The translations under genes and the position numbers were made by a program. From contig NZ_LCYG01000007.1 of NCBI RefSeq assembly GCF_001017175.1, positions 1 to 36,224 on the forward strand: 36,224 nt of DNA, read 5' to 3'. Positions 8,658 through 20,163 of this stretch are shown here, one piece after another (position 1 is the first letter of the stretch; every line of letters begins with the position of its first letter). This DNA comes from Microvirga vignae. GTDB lineage: Bacteria > Pseudomonadota > Alphaproteobacteria > Rhizobiales > Beijerinckiaceae. Below the pieces are notes generated by a model that was given only the letters and a program-made list of their open reading frames with translations, was not told the origin of the DNA and ran no database searches.

Positions 8658-9644
8658 ATGCTTCGTTACATCGCCAAGCGAATGGTGTTCGCGATTCCGA
8701 CACTGTTTGCCGTCTCCATCGTGGCCTTCATCATCATCCAGCTCCCGCCGGGCGATTATCTCACGACCCTGATGGCCGAATGGGCCAGCCAAGGCGGTGC
8801 GGTGGAAGCGGGCACGGTCGCTGCCATGCGGGATCGCTACGGTCTCGATCAGCCGGTCTATTTTCAGTACTATAAGTGGATGGCCGGCATCCTGATGCAC
8901 GGCGACTTCGGCATCTCCTTCGATTTCGGCAAGCCGGTCACGGAACTCATCTGGAACCGCCTCGGCTTCTCGCTGCTGCTCTCGGTTCTGACGCTCTGCT
9001 TCGTCTGGGCGATCGCCATCCCGATCGGGATCCTGTCGGCGGTGCGCCAGTACTCGATCTCCGACTACACGGCGACCTTCCTGGCTTTCTTCTTCCTCGC
9101 CGTGCCCGACTTCCTGATGGCGCTCTCGGCCATGTACATTATGTCCGCTTGGTTCGGTCAGAGTGTCGGGGGGCTATTCTCGCCCGACTATGTCGATGCG
9201 CCGTGGAGTTTCGGTAAGCTCGTCGACTTCGCCCAGCACGTCTGGCTGCCGGTCGTCGTGATTGGTCTCGGATCACTCGCCGCGCTGGTGCGCATCATGC
9301 GCGCCAATCTGCTCGATGAACTTTCAAAGCCCTATGTCACCACGGCACGCGCGAAGGGCATGTCCGAACTGGAGCTCCTGCTGCGGTATCCAGTGCGCCT
9401 TGCCCTCAACCCGCTGATCTCGACTCTCGGCTGGATCCTGCCGGCCGTGATCTCGGGCGAGATCATCGTCTCCGTCGTCATGAGCCTGCCGACGACAGGG
9501 CCGCTGCTGCTTCGCGCGCTGCTCGCCCAGGACATGTATCTCGCCGGCTCGCTCATCCTGCTGATCTCGGTGCTCACCATCATCGGCACGCTGATTTCGG
9601 ACATTCTCCTGGCGATTACCGACCCGCGGATCCGACTCCAATGA
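8658..9644 (+). CDS. ABC transporter permease, DppB type
   Basis: This 328-aa inner-membrane permease has the DppB/OppB layout. An N-terminal membrane helix (about residues 9-30) precedes a periplasmic stretch with the family pattern MRDRYGLDQPVYFQY. A block of five further helices follows, with the cytoplasmic coupling loop around TTARAKGMSELELLLRYPVRLALNP. It pairs with the next permease, which overlaps it by four bases (ATGA), so the two are translationally coupled. Eighty-seven bases separate it from the binding-protein gene, with no clear terminator there. Confidence 0.92.
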   Translation: MLRYIAKRMVFAIPTLFAVSIVAFIIIQLPPGDYLTTLMAEWASQGGAVEAGTVAAMRDRYGLDQPVYFQYYKWMAGILMHGDFGISFDFGKPVTELIWNRLGFSLLLSVLTLCFVWAIAIPIGILSAVRQYSISDYTATFLAFFFLAVPDFLMALSAMYIMSAWFGQSVGGLFSPDYVDAPWSFGKLVDFAQHVWLPVVVIGLGSLAALVRIMRANLLDELSKPYVTTARAKGMSELELLLRYPVRLALNPLISTLGWILPAVISGEIIVSVVMSLPTTGPLLLRALLAQDMYLAGSLILLISVLTIIGTLISDILLAITDPRIRLQ

Positions 9645-10791
9645 CAGATATCACCAGCCTCCCGCCCGAGACCGCGGCCTCGCTCGATCTGCACGGCAGG
9701 GACATGGCCGTCGCCGGCCAGTGGCGCCTGTTCTGGCTCAAGTTCAAGAAACACAAGATCGCGCTCGCGAGCCTCGTTGTGATCGTGTTCATGTATCTCG
9801 TTGCGGCATTTGCGGATTTCATCGCGCCGTTCGATCCCAACGCTACCAATTCGCGCTTCACCTATGCGCCGCCCCAAGGCCTGTCACTGATGTTGAGCGG
9901 CTCGTTCCAGCCGCATGTCAACCAGCTCAAGATGACGCTGAACACCGAGTCGATGCGCCGGGAGTTCACGCCCGACCCAACGAAGCCCATCTCAGTGTCG
10001 TTCTTCGTCCCGGCGCAGCAGCCCTATTACGTGCTGGGCCTCATTCCGATGCAGACGAAGCTCTTCGGCCTCACGAACCCTAAGCCGGGCGACAGCATGT
10101 ACATCTTCGGCGCCGACCGCCTCGGTCGCGACATCTTCTCGCGCGTTGTCCATGGCGCCAAGATTTCGCTGTCGATCGGCCTTGTGGGCGTCTTCGTCAG
10201 CCTGATCCTCGGGGTGGCCATCGGCGGCATCTCCGGCTTCTTCGGTGGCTGGATCGATCTCGCGATCCAGCGCTTCATCGAGCTGCTGCGCTCGATCCCG
10301 ACCATTCCTCTGTGGATGGGCTTCGCGGCCGCGATCCCCGTCGGCTGGCCGCCGCTTCGCACTTATTTTGTCATCACGCTGATCGTTTCGCTGATCGGCT
10401 GGACGAGCCTGGCGCGCGAGGTGCGCGGCAAGTTCCTGTCCTTGAGAAACGAGGACTTCGTGACAGCCGCGCGCCTCGATGGCATGAGCGAAATCGGCAT
10501 CATCTTCCACCATCTGGTGCCGTCCTTCATCAGCCATATCATCGCGACACTGACGCTTGCGATCCCCTCGATGATCCTGGCCGAGACGGCGCTGTCCTTC
10601 CTCGGCATCGGCCTGCAGCCGCCGATTGTCTCCTGGGGTGTGCTCCTGCAGGAGGCCCAGAACATTCGCGCGGTCGCCCAGGCGCCGTGGCTGCTTTTCA
10701 CGCCGGCCGCCGCCATCGTCATTTCAGTTCTTTCCCTCAATTTCCTCGGCGACGGCTTGCGCGATGCCGCAGATCCCTACGAGGCGGTGTC

Positions 10792-10795
<4 letters not shown>
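9641..10795 (+). CDS. ABC transporter permease, DppC type with long periplasmic insert
   Basis: This 384-aa inner-membrane partner of the preceding permease is longer than the usual 280-300 residues of DppC. The extra length lies between the first membrane helix (about 44-66) and the family motif GADRLGRDIFSRVVHGA (about 157-173). It forms a periplasmic segment of roughly 90 residues. The coupling loop is around TAARLDGMSEIGIIFHHLVPS. Such extended DppC proteins commonly accompany long family 5 binding proteins. It overlaps its neighbours on both sides by four bases, which marks a tight operon. Confidence 0.92.
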
Positions 10796-12492
<1,697 letters not shown>

Positions 12493-12496
12493 ATCG

Positions 12497-13705
12497 ATGA
12501 AAATCACCGACGTGAAAGTTATCGTCTGCTCGCCAGGGCGCAATTTCGTCACGGTCAAGATCTTCACCGACGAGGGGCTGACCGGGGTCGGCGACGCGAC
12601 GCTGAACGGCCGGGAGCTGGCTGTTGCCGCCTATCTTCAGGACCATCTCGCACCGCTTCTGATCGGCCGTGACCCGAGCCGGATCGAGGACATCTGGCAG
12701 TATTTCTACAGGGGCGCCTACTGGCGGCGTGGCCCGGTGACCATGGCGGCGATCGCCGGCATCGACACCGCACTCTGGGACATCAAAGCCAAGGCCGCCA
12801 ACATGCCGCTGTATCAGCTCCTCGGCGGCGCAAGCCGCGAGAAGGTGCTGTGCTACACTCATGCCCAGGGCCGAGACATTGCCGAGGCGGTGGAGGCCGT
12901 CGGTAGGCGGAATGAGCAGGGCTACAAGGCGATCCGTGTCCAGGTCGGCATTCCCGGACTCCCGGACGTTTACGGCACGGGCGCGAAATCGGTCACGAAC
13001 AACGCTCTCGACGATGCGGTCCCGCACGAGGAAACCTGGTCGACATCGAAATACCTGCGCTATGTGCCCGAACTCTTCAAGGCGGTGCGGGAGGCGCATG
13101 GCTGGGATATCGAGCTGCTGCACGACACGCATCATCGCCTGACGCCCATCGAAGCCGCGCGGCTCGGCAAGGACCTGGAATTCGCGCGCCTCTTCTGGCT
13201 TGAGGATGCCGTGGCGGCCGAGCACCAGGAAGGCTTCCGGCTGATCCGCAAGCATACCACGACGCCGCTTGCCGTCGGCGAGGTGTTCAACACCATCTGG
13301 GATGCGCGGCTTCTCATGGAAGAGCAACTCATCGACTATATCCGCATGACGACCGTGCATGCGGGCGGCGTGACGGCACTCCGCCGCATCATGGATTTCG
13401 CGAGCGTCTACAATGTCCGCACCGCCTGTCACGGTGCCATGGACATGTCGCCAATCTGCCTCGGCGCCAACCTGCACCTCGACCTATGGGTCCCCAATTT
13501 CGGCATCCAGGAATATTCTGGCTATCTGCCGGAGATCCTTGAAGTCTTCCCGAGCGCCTGGAGTCTCTCCGACGGCTACCTACATCCGGGCGACGCCATC
13601 GGTCATGGCGTTGATATCGATGAGAGGTTGGCGGAGAAGTTCCCGTACCAGCGCGCCTATCTGCCGGTGAACCGTCTCGAAGATGGCACGCTGTGGCACT
13701 GGTGA
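12497..13705 (+). CDS. manD: D-mannonate dehydratase, enolase-superfamily ManD type (D)
   Basis: This 402-aa enzyme converts D-mannonate to 2-keto-3-deoxy-D-gluconate in the hexuronate pathway. The sequence follows the ManD subgroup throughout ([43 protein letters not shown], final LWHW). Expected metal ligands are D210, E236 and E262, with H212, H312, R147 and Y159. These positions coincide with those I recall for the characterised Novosphingobium enzyme. Residue 314 is Ala; from memory this position differs between efficient mannonate dehydratases and weak, promiscuous members. The start is the ATG at 12497, just after the ATPase stop; the longer open frame upstream overlaps the ATPase and is not used. 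RspA-like promiscuous activity on gluconate is the main alternative. Confidence 0.92.
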   Translation: MKITDVKVIVCSPGRNFVTVKIFTDEGLTGVGDATLNGRELAVAAYLQDHLAPLLIGRDPSRIEDIWQYFYRGAYWRRGPVTMAAIAGIDTALWDIKAKAANMPLYQLLGGASREKVLCYTHAQGRDIAEAVEAVGRRNEQGYKAIRVQVGIPGLPDVYGTGAKSVTNNALDDAVPHEETWSTSKYLRYVPELFKAVREAHGWDIELLHDTHHRLTPIEAARLGKDLEFARLFWLEDAVAAEHQEGFRLIRKHTTTPLAVGEVFNTIWDARLLMEEQLIDYIRMTTVHAGGVTALRRIMDFASVYNVRTACHGAMDMSPICLGANLHLDLWVPNFGIQEYSGYLPEILEVFPSAWSLSDGYLHPGDAIGHGVDIDERLAEKFPYQRAYLPVNRLEDGTLWHW

Positions 13706-13715
13706 CGAGGACACG

Positions 13716-14870
13716 ATGAAGATCACTGCGATCAAGAGCTATGCTGTCAAGGTTGGCATCCGGAATCAGCTTCTCGTGAAGGTCGAGACGGACGAGGGCA
13801 TTTTCGGCTGGGGCGAGAGCGGCCTGTCCGGTCGCGAGAAAGCCGTCGTCGGCGCGCTCGAGCATTATGCCGAATTCCTGCGCGGACGCGATCCGTTCAA
13901 GATCGGCGCGCTGTGGCAGGAAATGTACCGCAGCCAGTATTTCGAGGGCGGCCGGGTGCTGCAGGCAGCGATCTCGGCTATCGACATCGCGCTCCACGAC
14001 ATCAAGGGCAAGGCCCTCGGCGTGCCCGTCTACGAGTTGCTCGGCGGCAAGCAGCGCGACCGGATCCCGACCTTCGCGACGACCTTCGCGGAGCCCGGTC
14101 CGGCGATGATCGAACAGGCGCGGATGCTGATCGAGCACGGTTGGACGGCCATGCGCCTCTCGCCCTCCGGTCACGAGAACAAGGACATCTACGAGCCGCG
14201 TGAGCATATCGCGACGACCGCCAAATGGTGCGTGAAGGCCCGCGAGGCGCTCGGCCAAGACGTCGTTCTCGGCATCGACTATCACCATCGCCTCAGCGTT
14301 GCGGAGGCTGCGAGCTTCTGCCAGAAGATGCCGTCCGGCACCCTCGACTTCCTTGAGGAGCCGATCCGCGACGAGTCGCCGAGTTCCTATGAAGCACTGC
14401 GCCGGCTGACCGATATCTCCTTCGCCATCGGCGAGGAGTTCGCGTCGAAATGGCAGTTCCAGCCTTATATCGAACGCGACATCCACCAATATAACCGCCT
14501 CGATGTCTGCAATGTCGGCGGCCTCACAGAATCGATGAAGGTCGCCGCCTGGAGTGAGACGCACTACGTCGACATGATGCCACATAATCCGCTCGGGCCC
14601 GTCTGCACGGCGGCGACCATCCATTTCTCGGCGGCTGTTCCGAACTTCTCCTGGCTCGAAACCCGCGCGAGCCCCGCGGAAACGCATCTCGGTTTCGACA
14701 ACTCTGACTTCTTCCCGGTTCAGCCGCGGCTGGTGGGGGCGCATTACCCCGTTCCCGATGCGCCCGGTCTTGGGATCGAGGTCAACGAGGAGCTGATCGC
14801 GAAGCAGAGCTTCGAGTTCTGGGAAGCGCCGCATCTGCGCAGGCGGGACGGCTCGGTCACCAACTGGTGA
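13716..14870 (+). CDS. Enolase-superfamily acid-sugar dehydratase (paralog E)
   Basis: This 384-aa protein is the third close paralog of A and C, here inside the transporter operon, 10 bases after manD. The start at 13716 (MKITAIK) aligns with both paralogs and has GAGG upstream. Expected metal ligands are D188 (GIDYHH), E214 and E240, with H190 and the dyad D263/H290 (MPHNPLGP). The capping-domain segments 35-60 and 64-81 (ALWQEMYRSQYFEGG) are almost the same in A, C and E, so the three probably act on related substrates. Being co-transcribed with the importer, this copy is the best candidate for the dehydratase acting on the imported compound or its oxidised product. Confidence 0.9.
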   Translation: MKITAIKSYAVKVGIRNQLLVKVETDEGIFGWGESGLSGREKAVVGALEHYAEFLRGRDPFKIGALWQEMYRSQYFEGGRVLQAAISAIDIALHDIKGKALGVPVYELLGGKQRDRIPTFATTFAEPGPAMIEQARMLIEHGWTAMRLSPSGHENKDIYEPREHIATTAKWCVKAREALGQDVVLGIDYHHRLSVAEAASFCQKMPSGTLDFLEEPIRDESPSSYEALRRLTDISFAIGEEFASKWQFQPYIERDIHQYNRLDVCNVGGLTESMKVAAWSETHYVDMMPHNPLGPVCTAATIHFSAAVPNFSWLETRASPAETHLGFDNSDFFPVQPRLVGAHYPVPDAPGLGIEVNEELIAKQSFEFWEAPHLRRRDGSVTNW

Positions 14871-14931
14871 CAGCCGAGGCCGGCAGCGCGATACTGCCGA
14901 TCAAGCATCATCATGGAGCGTCAGTGCGATC

Positions 14932-15825
14932 ATGACTTCCTCAAGACCGGTGCGCTCTGTCCTCATCACAGGCGCGGGAGGCAATCTCGGCCAGAAGCTG
15001 ATCGCTCATCTCTTGGCACAGGACTGGTGCGAGCGGATCGTCGCGCTCGATCGCTCGACGCCTCCATCCGCAGCACATGTGGAACGGGTGCAATGGGCTG
15101 CAGGTAATCTTGCGGACCCATTCGACGTGCAATGGCACGAGGCATTGGCCGGGGTTGATGCCGCGGTGCATTTCGCAGCCCAGAACCCTTATCCCGATGC
15201 GCCCTGGAGCGATGCCTGCGCGTCCTTCGACATGACCCTGGCCCTACTGGCGGCGGTCAGCCGGGCGGGGCTGCAGAGGATCGTGTTCGCCTCCTCCAAC
15301 CATGTGATGGGGCAATACAAGGACGCGCCCCTGGCCGAGACCCTCACCCCGGGCACTCTGACGACATCCCTGCCGCCCGGTCCGGGAACGCGCTGGTTCA
15401 ACGGCCGGGAGATGATCCAAGGCTTTGCCTATGCGGCGTCCAAGCTGATGGGTGAGCGGGCCTGCCTGGCCGAGGCGCACCGCTCCAAAGGAACCCTGAC
15501 AAGTGTCTGTGTTCGGATCGGCTGGTGTCAGCCGGGAGAGAACAGGCCGGATACGATCAACACGTCCGGCTTGCCCAGGGAGGACGTAAGCACCGGCCCG
15601 GAGAACGAGCGCGATCTGCGGTGGTTCCGCAACATGTGGCTCTCGAACCGGGATTTCACCGCCGTCATGGAGCGGGCGCTCCTCGCTGACGCAGCGCCCT
15701 GGCCGCAGCCCGGCATTATCGTCAACGGCATGTCGGCCAATCGAACTATGCCATGGGACATTGAGAGCACCCGCCGGCTCATCGGGTACGAACCGCAGGA
15801 CGATATCTGGGACCATGTCGCCTGA
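14932..15825 (+). CDS. NAD-dependent epimerase/dehydratase family, uronate dehydrogenase-like
   Basis: This 297-aa extended short-chain dehydrogenase has the dinucleotide motif GAGGNLG (14-20), an acidic residue ending strand 2 (D40, favouring NAD+), the catalytic Ser in FASSNHVMG (S122) and YAASK (Y167, K171). The SSNHVMG and later SNRDFTAVME patterns resemble bacterial uronate dehydrogenase (Udh), which oxidises galacturonate or glucuronate to the aldarolactone. Aldaric acid produced this way would suit a neighbouring enolase-superfamily dehydratase. It has an insert around 140-165 not present in the short Udh of about 265 aa, so a different sugar is possible. It is the seventh gene of the operon, 61 bases after dehydratase E. 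Confidence 0.8.
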   Translation: MTSSRPVRSVLITGAGGNLGQKLIAHLLAQDWCERIVALDRSTPPSAAHVERVQWAAGNLADPFDVQWHEALAGVDAAVHFAAQNPYPDAPWSDACASFDMTLALLAAVSRAGLQRIVFASSNHVMGQYKDAPLAETLTPGTLTTSLPPGPGTRWFNGREMIQGFAYAASKLMGERACLAEAHRSKGTLTSVCVRIGWCQPGENRPDTINTSGLPREDVSTGPENERDLRWFRNMWLSNRDFTAVMERALLADAAPWPQPGIIVNGMSANRTMPWDIESTRRLIGYEPQDDIWDHVA

Positions 15826-15854
15826 ACCGGTAAGCGGTCCTTTCAGGTATCCAT

Positions 15855-16749
15855 ATGCCCTTGCGTGATTTCACTCTCATGCTCCTGGTGTGCCTCCTGT
15901 GGGCAGCACACACGGTAGTGAGCAAGATCGTCGTCTCGGGCATGGAGCCCGCCTCTGTTTTACGCGGCCGTGCGCTATGGGATCGTCGCGCTGCTGGCCC
16001 TGCCTTGGCTTCTTCCTGCCCCATGGCCGACTTGGCGCATTCTGCTGGTCGGATTTCTTATGGGCGGGGGTGGGTTCGCGCTATTCTTCCTAGGCATTCA
16101 GACGGCCAGCCCGTCGAGCGCTGCGGTTGTGGGTCAACTCGGGCTTCCCATCACAACTCTCCTGTCGATGGCTATGCTAAGGGAGAGGATCTACTGGAGG
16201 CGCGGGCTCGGGATCGCTCTTACGTTCGTGGGTGGGGTGCTCGTGATGTGGGACCCCACCAATGGGCTCCCGATCTCGGGCGGGCTCCTTCTGGTCCTGG
16301 GTTCCGCCGCCGCCGGATCCTTGGCGGCCGTGATGATGAAGCAGATGGAAGGCGTTCAGCCGTTGCGGTTCCAGGCTTGGATCGGGCTTGCATCTGTTGT
16401 GCCGCTATCGTGCCTCACGGTGGGCTTCGAGACCGATCAGATTCCCCGGGCCATGGACGCGGGCTGGGCCTTCGTGGCGGCCCTGCTGTTTTCCGCCCTG
16501 GTCGTCTCCTTGGTGGCTCATACCATCTATTACAGCTTGATCGGCAAGTATCCGGCCAACCTGATTGCGCCTCTCATGATCATGAACCCACTGATGACTG
16601 TGGCAATGGGAGTTTTGGTAACAGGGGACCGGTTCGACGCCCGCATGGCTGTTGGGACAGGAATTGCACTCTGCGGCGTTCTGATCATCACCTTGAGGCG
16701 CAACCACGTTATGCCGCTAGCGGCGCTCGTGTGGGACCGCCTTCGATAG
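15855..16749 (+). pseudogene. EamA/DMT-family transporter, frameshifted
   Basis: The product would be a roughly 297-aa ten-helix drug/metabolite exporter. The first 32 codons (MPLRDFTLMLLVCLLW to about GMEP) are in one frame. The continuation (PLFYAAVRYGIVALLALPW to the stop at 16747-16749) is in the next frame. One extra C in the run at 15948-15950 explains the shift: removing it gives a continuous hydrophobic protein with both EamA repeats. It is the last gene of the operon, 29 bases after the dehydrogenase. It may be a recent pseudogene or a sequencing error. No obvious slippery sequence suggests programmed frameshifting. Confidence 0.85.
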
Positions 16750-17494
16750 ATCCCGAGCGGGGACGGCCCGCCCGTCATAATCCGTCATTGGGGCCAGCGC
16801 AAATTTCGTTCCTGAATGACGCCGGCATTATCAACCGAAGACAGCAACTTTCGAGAAGAGGACGATCCCGCCTGCTTTGATCCAACGCACGTTATGCACA
16901 ACAGCTGAGCGGAGCGCGATTGGGCACTGCAGCGCAGTTGGTCAAGTACGCTGGACCGCCGACACCGGATTGGGAGATGCGGTAGACTTGTGGCCGCTCG
17001 ACTCGGATGGTCGAGTCTACTTCGATGTGGGATCCAGACCCTGATCGCAGTGGCATAAAACGGAGCAGCCGCAGAGTTAGGCGCGCTGATCCTCTGGCGT
17101 GTGGCCATTCCCACAGCTCTAAGGACATGGGCCGCTCGCATTTGAGTTCGCGCCGCTACAACTTGAACATGGTTCGGGTGAGTTGGTCCGCATTCCTTTT
17201 GAAACTCTCTCTTTCTCTCTGGGTTGATAGGTGGTGATTGAATGATCTCATGGGGCAATTCGGATGCCAAAAAGCCATGAAGCGCAGGTTCAGACAAACA
17301 ACGCTGCGCGTCCAAAGTACCCAATTTTAGTCTTGACCATCACTGGCAGGAGCCATGCCCGGCAGCCTACATTCACGGGCTAGGCGTCTCCTGCAGCTCT
17401 GAATTCTCGCCACTTGCTATTATCAGCGGTTCCATCCATCTCCAGTGACGTGTTCCTCTGAACTTCAAGAACGCCTGTCGCGGAAAGCTTCGCA
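16750..17494. other. Long intergenic stretch without a recognised gene
   Basis: No complete gene is supported. A short rightward peptide ending near 17042 (DLWPLDSDGRVYFDVGSRP) reads like natural protein but has no clear start or match known to me. A small hairpin, GACTCG/CGAGTC, lies near 17001-17018. The region is probably decayed sequence separating the operon from the MFS gene. Confidence 0.3.
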
Positions 17495-18787
17495 ATGTTT
17501 TCCTCTGCCAAAGACCCGGCCAGGAGCGGCCACACTCGACTGCTGTCTTTGCATGAGTTTGTGCTCCTCATCGCTCTCGTAATGAGCCTCGGGTCTTTGT
17601 CCATCGACAATCTGCTTCCTGCCTTCGGGCCGATCCAGGCCGATTTCGGGATTGCTGATCCCAATGACCTTCAACTGCTGATCACGACCTACATGGTGCC
17701 CTTTGCCATCATGCAGGCGGTCTATGGTCCGGTCTCTGACGTGATTGGCCGGCGGCCCACGCTGATGGTCGGACTGGCTGTTTACCTTATTGGCGGGGTG
17801 GTCGCGACGACGGCCGCCAGCTTTTCGATGTTGCTGATCGGGCGTGCCATTCAGGGAGCCGGCTTGGCCGCCACCCGCGTGCTGACGGTCGCCATCATCC
17901 GGGATCGCTTTGCAGGCTGCGAAATGGCGCGTGTCATGTCGATCACCATGATGGTTTTTATAATCGTGCCGATGCTGGCGCCCACCTCGGGCAGTCTGCT
18001 CCTGCTTCTGAGCACATGGCGGATAATCTTTGCGGCCATCCTTGGCTTTGCCGTGCTGGTGGCGGTCTGGTTCTACAATCGCATGCCGGAAACCCTTCAT
18101 CCGGAGTATCGGCGGTCCTTCGCCTTCGGCCAGGTCTCATCCGCTGTTAGGTCCACCGTCTCCACACGCATCAGCATTGGCTATGCGACGGCAATGGCTC
18201 TCATGATGGGCTGTCTCATGTCCTATATCGGTTCGGCGCAGCAGATCTTCGAGACGGAAGTCTATGGCCTTGGAGCAATGTTCCCTCTGGTCTTCGGCTG
18301 CATCGCCGCGTTCATGGGGGCGGCATCGTTCACGAATGCGACGCTTGTTCGGCGCCTAGGGATGCGCCGTCTATCGCATATTGGCATTTGTGGTTTCGCG
18401 CTTGTTGCAGCCGTACAGCTAGGCGTGGCGGTTCTCTATGACGGGCGGCCGCCACTGCTTCTCTATGCAGCGATTTTTGCCGTCAACCAGTTTCTGTACA
18501 GCCTCACGGTGCCGAACTTCAACTCCATCGCCATGGTTCCCTTGGCTGCGCTTGCGGGCACGGCCTCATCGTTCATCGGGGCCTATACGACTTTGGTTGG
18601 TGCACTGTTCGGACTTGTCATCGGACGTTCTTTCAACGGCACCGTCATCCCGCTCAGCATTGGTTATCTCTGCCTTGGTACGGCATGCCTCGTAGTTGTT
18701 CTCTGGATCGAGAAAGGACGCTTGTTCCTCCGAAGCCAGCCTGAACAGGGAGGCGCCGAACAGGCTCTGCCAGTTGCGGCGGAGTGA
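17495..18787 (+). CDS. MFS transporter, Bcr/CflA-like (DHA1)
   Basis: This 430-aa inner-membrane protein has about twelve predicted helices. The loop 2-3 motif GPVSDVIGRRPTLMVG (about 80-95) is the MFS motif A. RAIQGAGLAATRVLTVAIIRDRF matches the antiporter motif region of Bcr/CflA drug exporters. Proton-driven export of a small molecule is the known family role; the substrate is not evident. GGAAAG precedes the ATG. It stands alone, with 745 bases before it and a graveyard of decayed sequence after it, so a link to sugar catabolism is not shown. Confidence 0.88.
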   Translation: MFSSAKDPARSGHTRLLSLHEFVLLIALVMSLGSLSIDNLLPAFGPIQADFGIADPNDLQLLITTYMVPFAIMQAVYGPVSDVIGRRPTLMVGLAVYLIGGVVATTAASFSMLLIGRAIQGAGLAATRVLTVAIIRDRFAGCEMARVMSITMMVFIIVPMLAPTSGSLLLLLSTWRIIFAAILGFAVLVAVWFYNRMPETLHPEYRRSFAFGQVSSAVRSTVSTRISIGYATAMALMMGCLMSYIGSAQQIFETEVYGLGAMFPLVFGCIAAFMGAASFTNATLVRRLGMRRLSHIGICGFALVAAVQLGVAVLYDGRPPLLLYAAIFAVNQFLYSLTVPNFNSIAMVPLAALAGTASSFIGAYTTLVGALFGLVIGRSFNGTVIPLSIGYLCLGTACLVVVLWIEKGRLFLRSQPEQGGAEQALPVAAE

Positions 18788-18920
18788 CGGGTCAACCGCC
18801 ATGCCCGCGAACAGGGAGCTTCTAATCCTTTTCGGGCATAGATGTGAATTAGCATCGAAAGCTGGTTCATCCGCATTTTCGGTGCGACGGTTGGCTTCTC
18901 GCCCGTTTGGTGGCTTAGGA

Positions 18921-19091
18921 TCATGTGGCGTGAAGCACGCGGTGACGCAGCAGGTCGAACTTGGCCCTCCCGAACATCTGGCGTTTCAGCATCTTCAGAC
19001 GATTGATCTGCTCGTCGGCCGGACCATTGCTCCAGGATAGCATGATCGCTGCGCGAACCGCAACGAGATCACGGTCTAGCCAATGCTCCCG
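18921..19091 (-). pseudogene. ISL3-family transposase, C-terminal remnant
   Basis: The leftward translation ends with SWSNGPADEQINRLKMLKR, then QMFGRAKFDLLRHRVLHAT and a stop at 18921-18923. This is the classic end of ISL3 transposases (usually WSNGPVEGQINRLK...GRAKFDLLR). Only about 55 codons remain; an in-frame stop lies at 19092-19094 and the catalytic core is missing. Confidence 0.8.
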
Positions 19092-19105
19092 CTAGCGGCC
19101 GGCTG

Positions 19106-19620
19106 AGCGAGCACTGGGTCGGCGGTGGAAAGGCCTTCTTCGCTCAGGCCTGCGCCCTGGAGCTCGAGGGGATCATCTCGAAGCGACGCCATCGCTCTAC
19201 TCCATGGCTCGGAACCCAGACTGGCTCAAGGTGAAGTGCCTCAACACCGAGGAGTTCGTCATCATCGGCTACATCAAGCCGCAATGATCGCCGGTTGGCT
19301 TCGGCGCTCTCCTCGTCGGCTATTACACCCCCTCCGGTGAGCTGAAAATACGCCGGCAAGGTGGGGACGTGATACTCCCGCGAGTTCCTCGAGGCCTTCC
19401 AAGTCAAGCTGGAGCGGATTGAGCAAGAGAAGCCAACAGCTGCCCTGTCGAAGGGGACCTACATGCGCGCGGGTGCACTGAGTCAAGCCGCGCTACGGGG
19501 CCCAGGTTGAATTCACGGAATGGACGCGGGACAACATCCTGCGCCATCCGAGCTTCCTTGGCTTGCGCGAAGACAAGGATCCACGTGAAGTCGTCGTAGA
19601 TCGTCTGGCACTAGATGCCG
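19106..19620 (+). pseudogene. ligD: ATP-dependent DNA ligase D, decayed fragment
   Basis: Pieces of the ligase domain of a bacterial NHEJ ligase (LigD) appear in order but in different frames. They are FFAQACALELEGIISKRR (from 19106), DWLKVKCLNTEEFVI and, after an in-frame TGA, GFGALLVGYYTPSGELK. Next come YSREFLEAF...KLERIEQEK, then VKPRYGAQVEFTEWTRD and ILRHPSFLGLREDKDPREVV. At least three frame changes and several stops separate them, so it cannot make a ligase. The polymerase and nuclease domains are absent. It directly abuts the ISL3 remnant, which runs on the opposite strand. Confidence 0.85.
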
Positions 19621-19752
19621 CGAGGACGCGTCGGCGCTCCTCATGATCAAGCCTCTCATACGTCCGAGAATTCTTCCGATGTACTTGACTTCAGAGGCAT
19701 TGGGGGCCGGATTGCACCCGGGCTAAGAACTTAGCTCAAGGTAAGATCTCGG

Positions 19753-20163
19753 CTAGAAGATACTGTTGAATATCCCATTGCCTGCCTTGCATCTGGCGTC
19801 CCGGCGCCGGTCGCAGTGGTTTCGATCCGCACGCCGCTTGGCGCAATCGCGAGAGCAATACATCGCCCCAGCGCGCCAAGGCCTGAAGAGAGTGCGGCAC
19901 TCAGGGCAGATGACGAGAGCTCGCAGCTGTCCCTTGCGCTTTCGCGCATTCCAGTGCCGCCGGCAGCACTCGCGAGTGCAGTACTTGCGCGCTCTGCCCA
20001 CGAGGGGCATACCGCATTCCTGACATTCCTTGAAGGCTCGGGACCGCCGCCGCTCACTGTAGGCATCTCGCCGACACGCGTTAGAACAGAACCGTGCCAC
20101 ATCCCGTTGAAGCCGGAAATCAACCCCACACCACTCGCAAGGTCTTGGTTCGGGAGGAACCAT
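19753..20163 (-). CDS. Cysteine-cluster (zinc-ribbon-like) protein
   Basis: This 136-aa basic protein of unknown function has three similar cysteine units: CEWCGVDF...RFCSNACRR, CQECGMPL...KYCTRECCRRHW and CPECRTLF...MYCSRDCAKRR. Each has CxxC followed about 12-16 residues later by CxxxC, as in small treble-clef or zinc-ribbon folds. No ribosome site precedes the ATG at 20163. In the same frame upstream the DNA continues to encode a fourth cluster (CRVCRCDI...LTCITC). An ATG at 20326 with GGAG nine bases before it opens the adjacent frame, so the true gene may be 19753-20326 with a one-base shift in the A-run (minus strand) at 20274-20277. Nucleic-acid binding is likely but unproven. Confidence 0.5.
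   Translation of the reverse strand: MVPPEPRPCEWCGVDFRLQRDVARFCSNACRRDAYSERRRSRAFKECQECGMPLVGRARKYCTRECCRRHWNARKRKGQLRALVICPECRTLFRPWRAGAMYCSRDCAKRRADRNHCDRRRDARCKAGNGIFNSIF

Noticed and set aside
13389..14834. 481-codon leftward open frame opposite ManD and dehydratase E
   Set aside because: It spans two well-supported genes on the other strand, and its composition is that of an antisense shadow.
16007..16880. Continuation of the first EamA frame beyond the shift
   Set aside because: After about residue 32 this frame becomes G/R/P-rich and non-hydrophobic; the real helices continue in the next frame.
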